NCBI GenBank assembly: GCA_030549495.1
Contig: JAUIRK010000721.1
Coordinates: 124,001 to 188,000, forward strand
Reading direction: 5' to 3'
Source of the DNA: Nectonema munidae
Lineage: Eukaryota; Nematomorpha; Nectonematoida; Nectonematidae
DNA: 64,000 bases
Below are positions 1 to 12,392 of this stretch, piece after piece. The notes under the pieces are model-generated. The model did not search any database. It was not told where the DNA came from and saw nothing but the letters and a program-made list of their open reading frames with translations. Positions within the stretch are counted from its first letter, which is position 1. Each line of letters begins with the position of its first letter. A program made the position numbers and the translations under genes.

Positions 1-35
1 AGGTAAAATTTTACTTAGGCTCATATGTACAAAAA

Positions 36-1100
36 GTGTGTTTTTTTGTAAAAATACAAATGGTTTATTTGAAAACCTCAGAAATGTATATGAACGATTC
101 TCAATCGAGCATTTGTACACTTTACTTCGCTTATATCGTGTATATCGGTCAATCAAAAGACCAACAGATCGACGTCAAGAATCTTTTTTCACAAAAATGT
201 GGAACTCCTTTTTTGAAAGCTGCAATTAGTAGGGACGTATTCATTCTCATCAGCACTTTTATAAGATTTGATTCAAGGAGAGAAAGGAACATTTCTGATA
301 AATCGGCACCTTTAAGATCCATTCAATTTTTTTTTTAAATTATCATAAGTATTGGTCAACTATCTGTGTAACTATTGAGCAACTTGTCAATTATAGAGGG
401 AGATCGCCTATCAAAGTCTAGGACCCCTCAAGCCAGTTAGGTATGGAATGAAAGTATACGAGTGTGTGGACTCAACTACTTTTTATGTTTTTTCCCGGTA
501 AAGTATATCAGAGTAGCCTATTGGATTGGGAATATTTTAAATCAGCTAATATTGTCAAGAGATTGGTTTCTTTTTCTTGTTTACTTTCTGGCTCTGGCAT
601 TTATGTAGATAGGTTTTTTATGTATCATGAATTGTGTGAGTAGGCTAAAAGTAAAAATTATACGATTTGTGGTACAGTTAGAAGCAATATAAGGTTCATG
701 CCACATATTATACGGCCGGAACATTTGAAAGGTTTGGAATTGAGTGAATGTGAGAGTAGATTTTTATTTACACAAAGTTCCTCGTTGACAATTTACATTC
801 CGCAGAAACATTCCAAAAAAAAATTTGTTTTGTCTAGTCAACATCCTTCAAGAATTGATACGTTAGGACCAAAAAAAAAGCCTCAAACAATCCTAGACTA
901 TAATAAATATAAGTGAGGAGTCGATGGTTTCAACACGATGGTTAGAAATTATAGTTGTTATAAAGCATTGAGACAATGGCCAGTTGCTATTTTCACAAAC
1001 TTTCTTGGCATTGCTGCTAATAATAGCTGGTAGATTATGAAAGCATACGATTCGAGTGCATATCCTCCAGTTGTAAAAGGTGGAAAAAATGTTTTATAAG
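36..1100 (+). mobile_element. piggyBac-family transposase relic
   Basis: Three plus-strand frames together resemble a piggyBac (DDE_Tnp_1_7) transposase. The first (36-338) covers the segment before the catalytic core and ends at a T-rich run. Between about 420 and 640 the core can be followed in pieces, including GIYVDRFFMYHELC. The 698-916 frame carries the block ending ILDYNKYK, and just after its stop the codons read GVDGFNTMVRNYSCYKAL, which corresponds to the third catalytic Asp region (GVDxxDxM in the family). The N-terminal acidic region is missing or beyond the left edge. Several stops and frame changes make it inactive. It is close in wording to the relic near 31 kb (ECES..., YIP..H..K..., LSSQH), so the two probably belong to one subfamily. 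Family assignment is firm; the boundaries are approximate because no TTAA-flanked ends were identified. Confidence 0.8.
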
Positions 1101-2435
1101 ACATCTAGCTTTACTTTTAGCCGATAAGTCTATGGTAATTAAAGCCAAAATTAATTTACTTGTTTATCTACACGAAACTTATCTTTTTACGGTTTTACCA
1201 GTACTAGTGAAACTGGTACATCATCTACTCTAAGTCTAAGAGGATGCTGTTCTTTTGCAAGCCTAGTAAAGGGGAACAAGAAAATGCAGTTCATGTGGGA
1301 AGTTCATATGCAAAGAGCATACTTTATTTTTGTGTAATAAATAACTGTAAAACCTATTTATGAATTCTAGGATTAAAATTTAATATTTTTATAGCGTGCG
1401 ATTCTAGCTATGAATTGCATTGCTTTTTCATGAGTGCACAAGCTTTTTACTTACACCAAATAATTTACATATAAAACGTGCATTAAATCACATGTATATA
1501 TTGCATATATCTGTGCATAGTGTGTGTACTGAAATTAATTGCTAATTGTCTAATGAATTAACTTTACTCAATTTTAATTTCAAAAAAATTTTTTTGACCA
1601 TTTGACATGTTTTTATTCAAAGTATTTGTAGTATTTAACGCCATCTATAAAATACTCAAAATGTTGTTTCTTGTTCTGTATACCCATAATGCAGATTTTT
1701 ATACAGAATTAAACTTTGTTCCAGTCTAAATATGATTTGGATTATAGATTTTGTCTGAAAACTTGTAGAAAGCATACAAAATTGAAGTTTTGATGATGGG
1801 ATTAACCGTCCTTAGTGTTGCCAAAAAAAGATCCGTCCTGCTAAGGTTAAATACTTCAAAAATGTGTCAAAATGTTCTTTTTTACAGCATTTTTCGATTA
1901 ATTTGGTTTAATTTTTGAAATTTTCTTTAAAATAACGTAAAACTTAGCAAACCTTTCTTGATTTATTTCTTTTCTAAGATTAATTCAGAGTCAACAGCTT
2001 ATAAATTTTGTTAACTTTCTACGAAAAATTTCAAAACATCATTTAAATTCTAAATTATTATTAAAAAAATATTTAACAGTAACTTAATTATTTTTTTTGC
2101 AAGTGCATCGCTCCTAAGTTTTTTAAATTCTCGCAAATTGTATTGATGAATTGGTTTTTTGAAAGAGTCAAACTTGACCAAGATTCGTTCAAGTCACGTT
2201 AACTTTAGGCAAATCTCATTAAATACACTTTTTTTACCAACGCTTTTCTTCGCCTACCTCGTTTCTTACTTTTGATCCTGAAATCATTGTAACTCACGAT
2301 TTTAGATCTTGAATAATGTATTACTCATTTTGTGGTAGTAATGATTTATTAGTTAGAATGTTGGTAAGTTATTAGTTAGTTAGTATTGTTCAAATGATCA
2401 GTTTTGGAAAATATTATTATTTGCAAATCAATTCA
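1101..2435. other. AT-rich stretch without a recognisable gene
   Basis: I see no sustained coding-like frame, RNA gene or clear repeat structure here. The first 200 bases may include the decayed 3' end of the piggyBac relic, since 1230-1310 reads like a short Cys/Lys-containing tail. Confidence 0.4.
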
Positions 2436-2439
2436 AGAA

Positions 2440-2965
2440 TAAGCAGTTTGGAGGTGCGATTGCGACTCCCACTCCGATTTCATAAATAGTTATATTCATA
2501 TATGTTAGATTAAAAAATAAATTCATAAACACTCTTTGTGGTGTGCAACGCTGCAAAAACGCAAAATAAAAATGTTTATCATTATGGACCAAAGCTTTGG
2601 GAAAAAAATTTAGAAAAGATTCAAATTATGAATCCCTATTGTGTTGTCGTAGATAAAAAATGTCCTAGACAATAAATTAAAAATCTTTTTGAAGACAATG
2701 CAGGAAAGACACTAAACTACAAATACAAGCCAATAGAACCTTTTAATAAATTGTGTTGAAGAAAATAGATCAAACATTTTGCGTGCAACAAACACAGAGC
2801 AGAAATGATTATCTCTCAATGACTATCTAAAATTGACATTCACAAGCGACCTTGAAATAATGGTACATGTCATCACACTTTTTTGAGATATTGGAAACAG
2901 AAAAGGATTTTTATTTTCAAAAGTATGACAAAAAAGATGGAAGTTAGTTTACGCAATAAGCACAT
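2440..2965 (+). repeat. interspersed repeat, copy A (partner at 10.85 kb)
   Basis: This block shares an ordered series of segments with 10850-11345 on the same strand: AAAAATGTTTATCATT, then AGACAATAAATT followed by AATCTTTTTGAAGA, then AGATCAAACATTTTGC, then CGACCTTGAAATA and GTACATGTCATCAC. Order and spacing are kept although the sequences have diverged. It starts near a run rich in ACTCC/GACTCC. No coding potential is visible. It is probably an old non-autonomous transposon or a relic of a larger element; the family is unknown. Confidence 0.6.
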
Positions 2966-3129
2966 GGAAAGATATTTAAAAAAATAGGATGTTTTAGAAA
3001 ACACACAAAGATGACTTTTGAAAGTTGATGTCAAAGGCCAAAACAGCCACTTGGAGACGCCAACATGGTGATAAAATTGGTAAAAACAGGATAAATAAGA
3101 AATACACAGTTCCGTAGTTATGTGTGATG

Positions 3130-3660
3130 AAATAATTATTCATCATGTATTATTATACAATATTGAATATGGGAAAGAAAAGCAAGATTGTAGGTGGTAT
3201 ATACATATTATTATCATTAGAAACAAATACCAGGAGTGGTCGGTGTAACTATTTTACCTACAAACATAGCAGTTGGAGATGGAGCATTCAGAGAGAGAGT
3301 TGTAGGATTGAAGACAAAAGGATTAAAACAATTTTTGTAACTGCTATATAGGAATTGGAGCGGGAAAAGGAACGCTTTGGAGCTATTGAAGAGAGTGGAT
3401 AACTTGTAAGCTTTGATTTTGGATATTTAGAACAAAGGTAGGGACATTTTGTGAATAAGGCGAGGCCAAGTTCTGTCTTTTTGAAAGCTGAAAGAGATGA
3501 ATTGATCAAATATAGGAGGGAACATCGAGTATATGTATTTGTATAAAGTGACGTAGACACTGAGATTGTGTATGTCATCAAGTTTCAATAGAGAATTTAT
3601 GAGAAAGATATTATTGGTGGAAGAAATTGGGTGGCAATTGAAAGTAACACTCAAAACCCT
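3130..3660 (+). pseudogene. degenerate coding-like stretch, family unknown
   Basis: A plus-strand frame at about 3228-3345 reads IPGVVGVTILPTNIAVGD followed by GAFRERVVGLKTKG, which looks like once-translated sequence rather than chance AT-rich DNA. Further coding-like pieces follow in other frames to about 3650, for example ERDELIKYRREHRVYVF near 3490-3545. No open frame is longer than about 68 codons, so the stretch is broken. The Gly/Asp-containing core could come from a transposase, but I do not recognise the family. Confidence 0.35.
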
Positions 3661-5625
3661 TTTTGAATAAAACAGAGAGTAGTGTCTTTTGTGTGACCCC
3701 AGTTAAAAATACTATACCTTAGATGAGGTAGGAAAAGACTTTTGTAAAGGGTAATCATTGTTTTAGTGTGCAGGAATTTTTTATATGGGTGGAGTTTATA
3801 TAAAAAAATATACATAAATGTAGTTGCAGACTCAAAGATTACAAATAGGCGAATGCGGACTTGGAGGCGAAAAATTATACAAAATTAAGTACTTTTTAAA
3901 TAAACATTTAAACGCGTCTAAAAATAGTGTGCAACCCTTGGGGGTCTACATGGACCACGATGAGAAACGCTCCTTTAACGTATACTTTTTCTTCCACTTT
4001 CTCATCTTTGTTTTTATTCCCGATTTAGACGTGCTGCAAGAATGGCGCTGATGTACAAAGTTGAAATCTTGCTCCATTTCACCCCTAGTCCCTTTACTTG
4101 CCTTTCCGAAAGATGCGCTAGAAAAGAATTTATTGTTGTATAAATTAAAGTATTCCTCATTTCAAAGCTGTAATCATTTTAATGCCGTTGAAAAAAAAGA
4201 ACGTGTTCATTTAAAAATAAAGTTCACCATTTTTTAAATTGCAAATATTTTTCTTTCATTTTTTTTAAAATTTCGACATTAAAAGTTTTGATCAACGCGA
4301 CAATAGGATACGTAAAGTGCTTTTCCTTGAAGTGATAAAAATTAGAAACATATTGATGAATTGAATAAAAAATGGTATTAGTCTTTCTGTAATTGATTTC
4401 TTAAAATTTTACTGTATTTGGCTAGAAAAATATAAATATGCTCGGATGAAAGTATATTCACCTCTGCAATAGTTAACTTAAGATTTTTTATAAAATTGCT
4501 TACAAGGTATCCGATTTTTGAAGTTTTTTTCTCCTCTAGAGGGCGTAATATTTCAAGAGTTTTAGGTATTTCCTTGTTTTACACGTCTGCAGAAACGGAA
4601 TGATCAAATTTAAACTTAAGAAAACGAAGTAAAAGAAAAAATTAAGATTCAAGCTGGCTAATTGTCCATTTTGAAAAAGTTTCAAAATGATGCGTTCCCT
4701 TTTTTGCTTCTACTTACTTTTATGAATTAAAAAAATTCTTTATTAATAATAAAAAATCAATATAAATTAATATGATTTAATAAAAGACTGTGTCTTCACG
4801 ATTATTTCTGATGACAATTTGTACTCTTATCTAAGAACAATTTATAGTTAATTGACCCAAAACAAACTATGTCTAACGTGAATTTCATTTTTCCATGTTA
4901 AGATTGATGATTGATTCTGTTTATCACTCAAAAAAAATTCGTGAAAAAAGAATTTTAAATCAGTTTTTACATGTCTTTTCAAGTTTATTAGGTCAATAAG
5001 CCAATAAAATATATCCAAATAAATTTTCTTTTTTTACTTCCAAAAAAAGTTTGTTTTGTAAAGTATATCTATCACAGTAGTCAAACAAAAATCCTTTTAT
5101 ATTGAGAGCTCCAACAAGTACAAAAACAAGTTTAAAAATCTTGAGATAAATTAAAGCTAGGCGCGCATATGTTAAAGCTGTTTCCAATACTTTTAATAAA
5201 GATATAGTAGCAGCATTTCTAGAAGTAAATTCCACATTGTGTTAGTTCATGCAAGGAATTTAATTTTTTTTTATTTGATAAAAAAACTAACAAATCAAAA
5301 ATGGAATATTTAAAGGATTGTGAAAGCATGTTTCAGGGCAAATATCTTGAAAGTTTTGTTATGAACACTTGATAAGTCACAAATCACTCCCTTAACTAAA
5401 TAATCTGATATCAAAGAACATATCAATTCTGAAAAACTTACAAAAATGTTGATAATTTCATATCAAGAAATCATTTATTTTTAATTATATAAATTTTTAC
5501 AAATCTAAAATTTATGAATAACGTTTTTTTCACTATACTTTAAGTTAATTTTCATCTTAAAAGTCTATTTTTTACGTATAAAATAAATTAAAAAAAATTT
5601 AGGTCAATTTTTCCTACCCTGTTCA
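3661..5625. other. AT-rich stretch without a recognisable gene
   Basis: The only compositional change is a slightly GC-richer segment near 3900-4110. Short open frames exist at 3824-4051 and on the minus strand at 4993-5235, but neither has family motifs or splice signals I can use. Confidence 0.4.
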
Positions 5626-5629
5626 TTAT

Positions 5630-5990
5630 ATTAGTCAGTGATTTTTCATAAAAGTATACGAATTTTGATATTAGCTTTCAATTTGCTAACAACGAATGGA
5701 TATTTTTTAATTTATTAATGGGTTTATCTTTTGATCAATGAGCCAGTATTATAAGGCAATGCCTTTTCATAGTAAATTAATTTTTGTATTGTATCAATGA
5801 ATTTCTATAGCAGTCAATGAATTTTGATATTTGTCAATGAGCTTTTATGGTTATTGTGAATTCGATATTAGATGAGGGCTTTCTTGTGGTTGTCATAGTA
5901 AGAGTGAATCAATTTTTCTAATTATGAAGCGCATTTTCCTTAGTCAATGAGTTTTTGTATCTGTATAAGTATCGTGTTAGTCAATCAATT
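5630..5990 (+). repeat. degenerate short tandem-like repeat (TCAATGA unit)
   Basis: The motif TCAATGA followed by an A/T-rich spacer ending in TAT or TTTG recurs at irregular 20-35 base spacing, as in TCAATGAATTTCTATAGCAG then TCAATGAATTTTGATATTTG then TCAATGAGCTTTTATGG, and again near 5942. It looks like a decayed minisatellite. No function is implied. Confidence 0.5.
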
Positions 5991-6032
5991 GAAAAAGATA
6001 AACACACAATTAGTTTTTCCGAAACCTGGCTG

Positions 6033-7210
6033 TTAACCCTTGAACCCCCAAAATCCTTTTACATTAAAACGATCAAAAGTGTTAATTAACGCAAAATGAA
6101 GAATTGCTTGATATATTTGACATTTGTATGATATTATGAGCAAAGAGACAAAAAATTTTTTATTAAGCCAAATATTTTGAAACAAATTTTTTAAACATAA
6201 AAATTGAAATGAACTGCCAAATGCAAGTGTTATATGAATTTGTTAGAACTCTGAAACCTTTAAAATTTAATCCTACGAAATGTAAAAATGAAAAGACATA
6301 TCTATATATATTATACCATGTTTAGTTGTATTATGTCCTTTTTCAATTATACTTTTTCTTTTACAACTCTATTTTGTGCATTTATTTTTGATTTTGTTGT
6401 GTTTATATTGTTTTGACATGTGTCGTTTTTATTTAAATTTTATTTTGATATTTTTACATTATTTTAAAATTAAATTGTCTAAATTATTGGCAAAGATTTA
6501 GCAATATAATTATTACAAATTTTTATTATTTCTACAATAATATTGATAAATATTATTTAACTTTTTTTTGCTTAAAATGGAACAAAATATAGTTGAGGAA
6601 ATTGCAAATCTCTTAAAAAAGAAAGTAAAAATAAAATACAAGATTTTACTGAAACTGTTTTAGATGAAATTGATATTATAGAAATAATTATTTCGAAATA
6701 TTGGTTAAAAATTTTTAAAAATAAGTTTTAAAGATTATGAGGATCAAAAAGAATGCTTGTTCGTAGAGAAGCAAAAATGTAGCAAAGTTTTCGAACTCGT
6801 ATTTTCATCAAAACCCAAAAAACAGCAGAATGAGTGTCGTAGCTACCAATTTGAAGATTTTTAAGGCAGATGGCCCAATATTTATTTTTCATAGAAAGAA
6901 GGGATATACATTTTTATTGGGAATATTTTGTCAAGCATTTAGATAAAACAAGTATAAGAGATTGAGAAAATTCAAACGCCCAAAATGGATGTAGAGCATT
7001 GTGCAAATGTGCATTTGTGTATAGAACACGGTGAAGTTTTTTGCCAAGCATGTTTGCTACAAAAACAATATAATTAAGTTGAGTTTTCCTATTTTTTCTG
7101 AGTTTACGAATTTATTTTAGCAAATTAATCTTTTATCTTTTTCGTGTTCTATTTAAAATCAAAAACTTTATTTAACTGTTGTCAAAAACACAGCGACTAA
7201 TCCCTTTAAA
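6033..7210 (+). mobile_element. possible internally deleted piggyBac-like derivative
   Basis: A short N-terminus begins at ATG 6577 (MEQNIVEEIANLLKKK), and an acidic-looking stretch continues in another frame. Near the far end, 6984-7077 reads HCANVHLCIEHGEVFC then QACLLQKQYN and stops, a Cys/His cluster like the C-terminal cysteine-rich domain of piggyBac transposases. The catalytic core is absent between them. A TTAACCCTTG at 6033 could be a piggyBac-type left end, but I found no matching right end. The Cys/His tail is the best evidence; everything else is inference. Confidence 0.3.
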
Positions 7211-8029
7211 ACCACCATTGAGCCAATTAGAAGGTTGACATAGGGCTTAGAAAGAAAGAAATTTTTGAATGAAAATATGATCTCGTTCTATTCCAAAAAT
7301 TTTCTGAAACATGCGTTTTCTCTCATAACAGACCTGAAATTAGATTTTTCTTGGCCTGTCCGAACCGAACTGGAATAAAATTAAAATTTTAAAGCTGTGT
7401 TTGACACGTCAATTAGAATTCTTAGAGCCTGATACGACCGATCCGAATTTAGCAAATATCACGCAAATCAGAAGTAATTTCATTTCATCACCTCTATAAA
7501 TTTATTATGTATTTGTAATTTGTGTTTTTTCTACATCCATATTATCATTTTTAAAAATTCATTTAAAAATAAATTACCCCATAATTAAGTATTTGGGAGC
7601 AAACTACAAAGAATGATAAAAATGAATAACAAACGTAATTCAATAATGTCAAGTGAAATGGTATTGATATCCGAACAGAACCGAAAACAAATATAAATTT
7701 ACAATCCGTGTAAGTTGGAATTTTCAATTGACAAGTTTTAACGGAGCCCAATTTTGCATATCTCTGATACACGTGTCATTTACGCACATACACACAACAC
7801 ATTTCAGGTGCTATATTTGTCCACAAACCACGAAACCAGGATTTTCATGCAGAACGTTCTAAGAGATGGATCGTAATATCTGTATGTGTGTTGTGTGTTT
7901 AATATGTAGGACAGCGAAATTCAAATAAAAGAAGATTTATGAGGGGATGATGAACGAATGATAAATAGGTAGTGATGATGATGCTTGAAGCGTATCATCT
8001 TTGACTGATGTTGGCACAAATGGCGCGGT

Positions 8030-8060
8030 GGTGTGAGAGAGAGAGAGAGAGAGAGAAGGA
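8030..8060 (+). repeat. (GA)n microsatellite
   Basis: A GTGTGAGAGAGA run of about 25 bases lies in a locally GC-richer segment (about 7950-8480). Just downstream, 8110-8122 reads ATGTG/GTAAGTAG, a near-consensus splice donor on the plus strand. The segment might be a first non-coding exon or promoter-proximal region, but nothing else supports this. Confidence 0.6.
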
Positions 8061-8499
8061 AAATCAATCGCACAACTATCGATTAAAAGATCAATCAATT
8101 TGAGTTGACATGTGGTAAGTAGTTTGCGTGCTTGTATGTGTCAATGTTCGCTTGTATTCGCTTCACGTCGTTCTGAGGTTAACAGTGTGTGCTGTTGCTT
8201 TGTAATAATCGTCTATGTAGCTTTCGCCGCCTATCTTTTCTTTCCTCTTCCTCGAGATTACACACACCCCCGGTCTTCTCTTTGAGGACGAGCCAGTGCA
8301 ACGGTATGTCTTACGTTTTTCAGTTTCGTCTTTCACTTCTAATTTTGACTCGTAAAATTGGGTGAACCCTAAAGTCTTCATTTTGCGCATTATTGTGTTC
8401 ATGTGTTTAGCGTCGTGAAGTACCATCTTTATTGTTATGGAGGTGCATTTTTTAAATTTTCTACATGTCACATTTCATGGTCTTTTTTTATTAGAAATG

Positions 8500-10420
8500 T
8501 GTAGTCATTGACTCTTCTTTAGGCTAAGAATCTTATTCCAATCAGAAAGGCGCTTAAGAACGCTCTTATTTAATTTTTTTCATTCTTCGTATGATAATAA
8601 TACAAGTTAGAAAATGGTAAGCGGTGGTTCACTTTGGCTTCAAGACAATTCGGGCTTAAAATGTATTGATATTAATATTGTCTTAGAACGATTTGTCCAG
8701 AGGCAAAACTGTCCGACCCTGAATTTTCCTTGAACAGTAAAATGTGGGTAACGATCAAAGTATTACATCTAAAAGTAGACATAAATAGAATTTATTTTGG
8801 CTCGAAATAAAAAAGCTTGAAAGGAACAAAATGGAAGTTTTGAGAACTATATATACAATAAATTCTTGTTATTACCATTTTTTTTATAATTTTAAATTAC
8901 TGAGAGATCCTAAAATTAGGGGTTGCGTTCTTGAATAGAACATGTTTATAGTTCCAAAAACAACTCATTTAGTTTCATTAGTCCTTCAACTTAGTTTCGT
9001 AAAATCTAAAAAGTGTCGGGTTTCATTATTTTTCATTTATAAGTAAAATAAAAAAAGCTAATAGCGAAAGTTTCTTCGGAAGATCATACTTTGAATATTA
9101 TCAATTTGTTACAAGTTTTTAATTTAAAATTTTTTGTTTAAAATTAATTATGTCAATATTATATTAATTAAGTCCATATTTATATTATGGACCTCATGAT
9201 TGCATCCAGACACCCTGAAAACGATTTGCTTTAGTGAAATAAGAAAGAAAAGTTTGCTGGCATTTTTTGTTCATTTATGTTAAAAAATATGAAATAACTG
9301 AAAAAACTTGAAAGTAACGAAACAAAAGTGTTTGGAATGTAATTAGATTAAATTCTTGAACCAAGAAAAATAACTGTAAAAAATTAAAGTGGAAGTAGAG
9401 CAAGTTTGAAATTTCACACTGTTTGGAAATAAGTGAAATGAACAAGACTCATAACATATGACAAGACATAAATTAGGGCAGTTAAATGTCAATAACCTTT
9501 GAATTCTAATATCACTTGTTCTAAAACACGTAATTAATTTTATTTTATAATGTTTGTGTAAAAAAGCCCAAATTATTTTGTCCACGAAAGTCAACTTTTA
9601 ATAGGTCGAATTTTTTAATAGTCCATTTTTTGTAAGTTAAGAAAATTATTTCACAGATCTTTTTTAATATGGATAAAAATATTTGAGTCTTCAATTTTGG
9701 CACATAAATAAAATGAATAATGAAAGATGCATGCATTTGATTTATATAAAAAATATCGTATCTGAAGAGGATGTGCGTCGTATAAGAATCTACACGGAAA
9801 AAATAATGAGAAGATGGAAGAAGAAGTGTATCTACGCATGCATATATCGTCTTCTTTTCCAACACAGACAGGAAGAAAGATAAATTCTAGTGCTTAAAAA
9901 GATTTTTCCTAAAAAGCTCGCTTTTAATAAAGAGAACATATGTTGCAATGATAATATTAATGATAATTGGGAAAAGTGATTATGGAATGATTTTTTGGAT
10001 CAATTTTTTTACTACAACTTTTGTCGCCCCTAAATTCATGATCCACTGAACTTAGCAGAGTGGAAGATATTTTTCGCAAACTAGGAAGATGATAATGAAA
10101 ACACATGACTATTACTTGACCTTCATTTTCTCCCGCATCGTTTTACTTTTATTATCTACATAAGCAATGGAGAATATAAAAAGTTTATATGAAACATGAA
10201 ATCGCGATACACTGACCCAACTTATCAAAGTGGACAGCATTTTTTGAATACTTAAAAAATGAACCTTTTTAACTTCAAAATGTGAATTACAAATTTCAAA
10301 AGAGGAATAAATTTTTTTTTATTAATTTTCAAAAAAAGGAAATAAGTTATGCATAAATTAACAATTTTATTCAAATATTAAAATTCCATATTTAAAGCAG
10401 AACTCAACTTATTTTGGATG
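8500..10420. other. AT-rich stretch without a recognisable gene
   Basis: Frames on both strands at 9545-9883 overlap each other and show no family motif. I see no repeats or RNA genes here. Confidence 0.4.
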
Positions 10421-10424
10421 CTGG

Positions 10425-10760
10425 CATTGCATTTTAACATATTGTATCGCACTCTTTTAGATCGTATTGATAACGTTTTACCACTAAAATTCTTTGAAGT
10501 TTAAAATTTAATTGTTTTTCACATCGCTCTTTTAAAAGGACCATATGTTTTCATTGGCATTAAACATAAAACTAAGGAGCTAATATTAGAATTTTGTTGT
10601 TGTTAAACACCATCTCTTTAATAACTTCTTCCATCCCACTATGACATGGAACATGGTCTAAAACTATTAAAACAGATGATCCTAGTTTAGCATTAGACTG
10701 ACGACTCTTGGATAAAATATTTTGCAAATTCTTTTTTAAAAGATCCTCAACTGATTTCAT
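10425..10760 (-). mobile_element. Tigger/pogo-type DDE transposase relic
   Basis: The 62-codon minus frame at 10572-10760 contains LGSSVLIVLDHVPCHSG followed by MVFNNNKILILAP. This matches the family pattern in which a catalytic Asp sits in a DN-P-H motif followed about 20 residues later by a hydrophobic strand ending in LPPN. Here the motif reads DHVPCH. Beyond the stop, a continuation (about 10500-10550) gives PFKR-like and K-rich residues as expected after the core. Only the middle of the catalytic domain is present, with no N-terminal HTH/CENPB part, so it is a fragment. Confidence 0.6.
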
Positions 10761-10849
10761 AGTCTAAAAGACGAATGTTGCCAATGCAACCAATTACATG
10801 AATATATGAGCGTTTACTTTTCAGCATCAATGGGTTGTAGAGTGGAGTC

Positions 10850-11345
10850 TTAGTCGGGGTCGGAGTCGGTGGATTCGCATCTTTAGAGAAAGAGTCGGAG
10901 TAGGAGTCGAAACGCGTCATAAAAATGTTTATCATTTTAGTCCAATCCTTGTATTTTTGCAACCCATAGAAAAAGGCTGAATAAAGAGTGAACATAAGTT
11001 TGTAAAGGACGGAGCAAAACTCGGTTCTAAACCAATTTACCATTGGAAAATTTTTTTTAGGATAAATTAACTTTATCAATGGTATTGATTTGTCTTAGAT
11101 AAAAAGATTATAGACAATAAATTGAAAATCTTTTTGAAGAAAATGCAAGATTATGTAGAAGGAACAGAGATCAAACATTTTGCTTGCAACACAAAACAAA
11201 TCTATAAAATTCAGCCCAATCTTTCAATGAAAAATTGATATCCACAAACGACCTTGAAATATAGTACATGTCATCACTTTTTGGAGATTTACAAATATAA
11301 GTGAATTCGAAGTCGGTGTTTCCAAATATTTTTCCGACTCCATAA
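10850..11345 (+). repeat. interspersed repeat, copy B (partner at 2.44 kb)
   Basis: This is the same-strand counterpart of the repeat at 2440-2965, with the same ordered landmarks. It begins with a GTCGGGGTCGGAGTCGG run and ends near TTTTCCGACTCCATAACC, so GGAGTC-type motifs lie at both edges in opposite orientation. That may mark the element's ends. No protein is encoded. Confidence 0.6.
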
Positions 11346-11639
11346 CCATGGTCGTAACATCGTGCACCTTTAGTTTTCTAAAATAAACAAGTTAAAATTT
11401 GTTTAATCTAAATATGAAATTGGCAAGTTTCCAGACTGAAGTTTTAACAAATTTTCCACATAGTTTTTTTCTATTCAATTTGTTTTCTAAAAAGAATTTG
11501 CTTTTTCTTACTCACATGTGACATTTTTTAAAGTAAAAAACATTTTACCAAAATCAAGAAATGATTAAAATCAAGAATTTTAGAAATCAAGAAATGGGTT
11601 CTGAATTCAAAAAAAGTTATCAGTGTTTGAAACAAAGTA

Positions 11640-12104
11640 CTGTTTAGTTGATTCAGCTAAAGCAGTAAAATGCTGAGATATAGAAACTTTTATATTATTT
11701 TCCAAAATAAGCTGATTGGAAAGAAAATATGCGCTTAAATTTTCATAGCTTTCACATTTTCCATCAATAATGCATTCTTTTCACAGAATTATTTTTCGTT
11801 GAACGCAAAGATCAAAATTGAGTAATTTCGTTGCCTTGCAATGAAGTATTTGTTTCATTTATGTGTACAAAAATATCTGACATGTATACCAGTTTTTGAA
11901 AAAAAACTATCCTTTAATTTAAAAGCTAATGTTTGATTTTGATTAGATAAAAAGTTGTAAACTTTTTCGTTCAACTCATAAAATTTTGCCAACCCTTTCC
12001 CTCTTGAAAACCAACGAACTTCAGTATGTAACAATAACGCTTTATGAGTCTTTCCCACATCTTCACACAATAAGCTGAAAATTATAGAATTTACCCTAGC
12101 AGTT
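11640..12104 (-). mobile_element. hAT transposase relic A, middle part (ZBED5/Charlie-like)
   Basis: The minus frame 11855-12070 reads LLLHTEVRWFSRGKGLAK followed by FYELNEKVYNFL. LLHTEVRWLSRG is the signature of the hAT group that includes ZBED5 and GTF2IRD2-like transposases. Just upstream in the same frame, 12075-12104 gives RVNSIIFSLLCEDVG, also expected. Downstream to 11640, broken frames continue the family order (an Asp/Asn-rich stretch, then ISQH.TAL). The matching N-terminal part lies at 14716-15390 on the same strand, so the gene was split by an insertion. It has multiple stops and is inactive. Confidence 0.75.
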
Positions 12105-12225
12105 ACGGGAGGGAGGGGGGCATTTTAGCCCCGCCTTAACTAAAATTTTTAATGTACAAAATTAGCTAAATTATATGCCCTCGAACTTTTGACTTTTCCT
12201 AAAATCGTTAGCTACATCTTTTCAT

Positions 12226-12340
12226 ATAATTTTCATGGTAGTTGAGTGGCCCTCTCATGTCAAAAACTGTCAATCAAAATCAAATATACACTTTTTTCAC
12301 CAAAATTTATTATAATAATGTCTATAACTTATAACTTAGT
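12226..12340 (+). repeat. 110-base direct repeat, copy 1 (copy 2 at 15452)
   Basis: Starting at ATAATTTTCATGGTAGTTGA, this sequence is nearly identical to 15452-15560 through CCCTCTCATGTCAAAAACTG and on to the GTCTATAAC region. It has only a handful of differences, which is much closer than most repeats in the window. Confidence 0.85.
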
Positions 12341-12392
12341 GTTTATATTAGATACACACTTGAAAATTTTTAATCATATATATATTTATATG

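Noticed and set aside
8163-8471. 102-codon minus frame, basic
   Set aside because: No start context, partner exon or domain; kept only as part of the GC-contrast observation.
9545-9883. Overlapping frames on both strands, up to 106 codons
   Set aside because: They overlap each other, are AT-codon driven, and show no motif or splice context.
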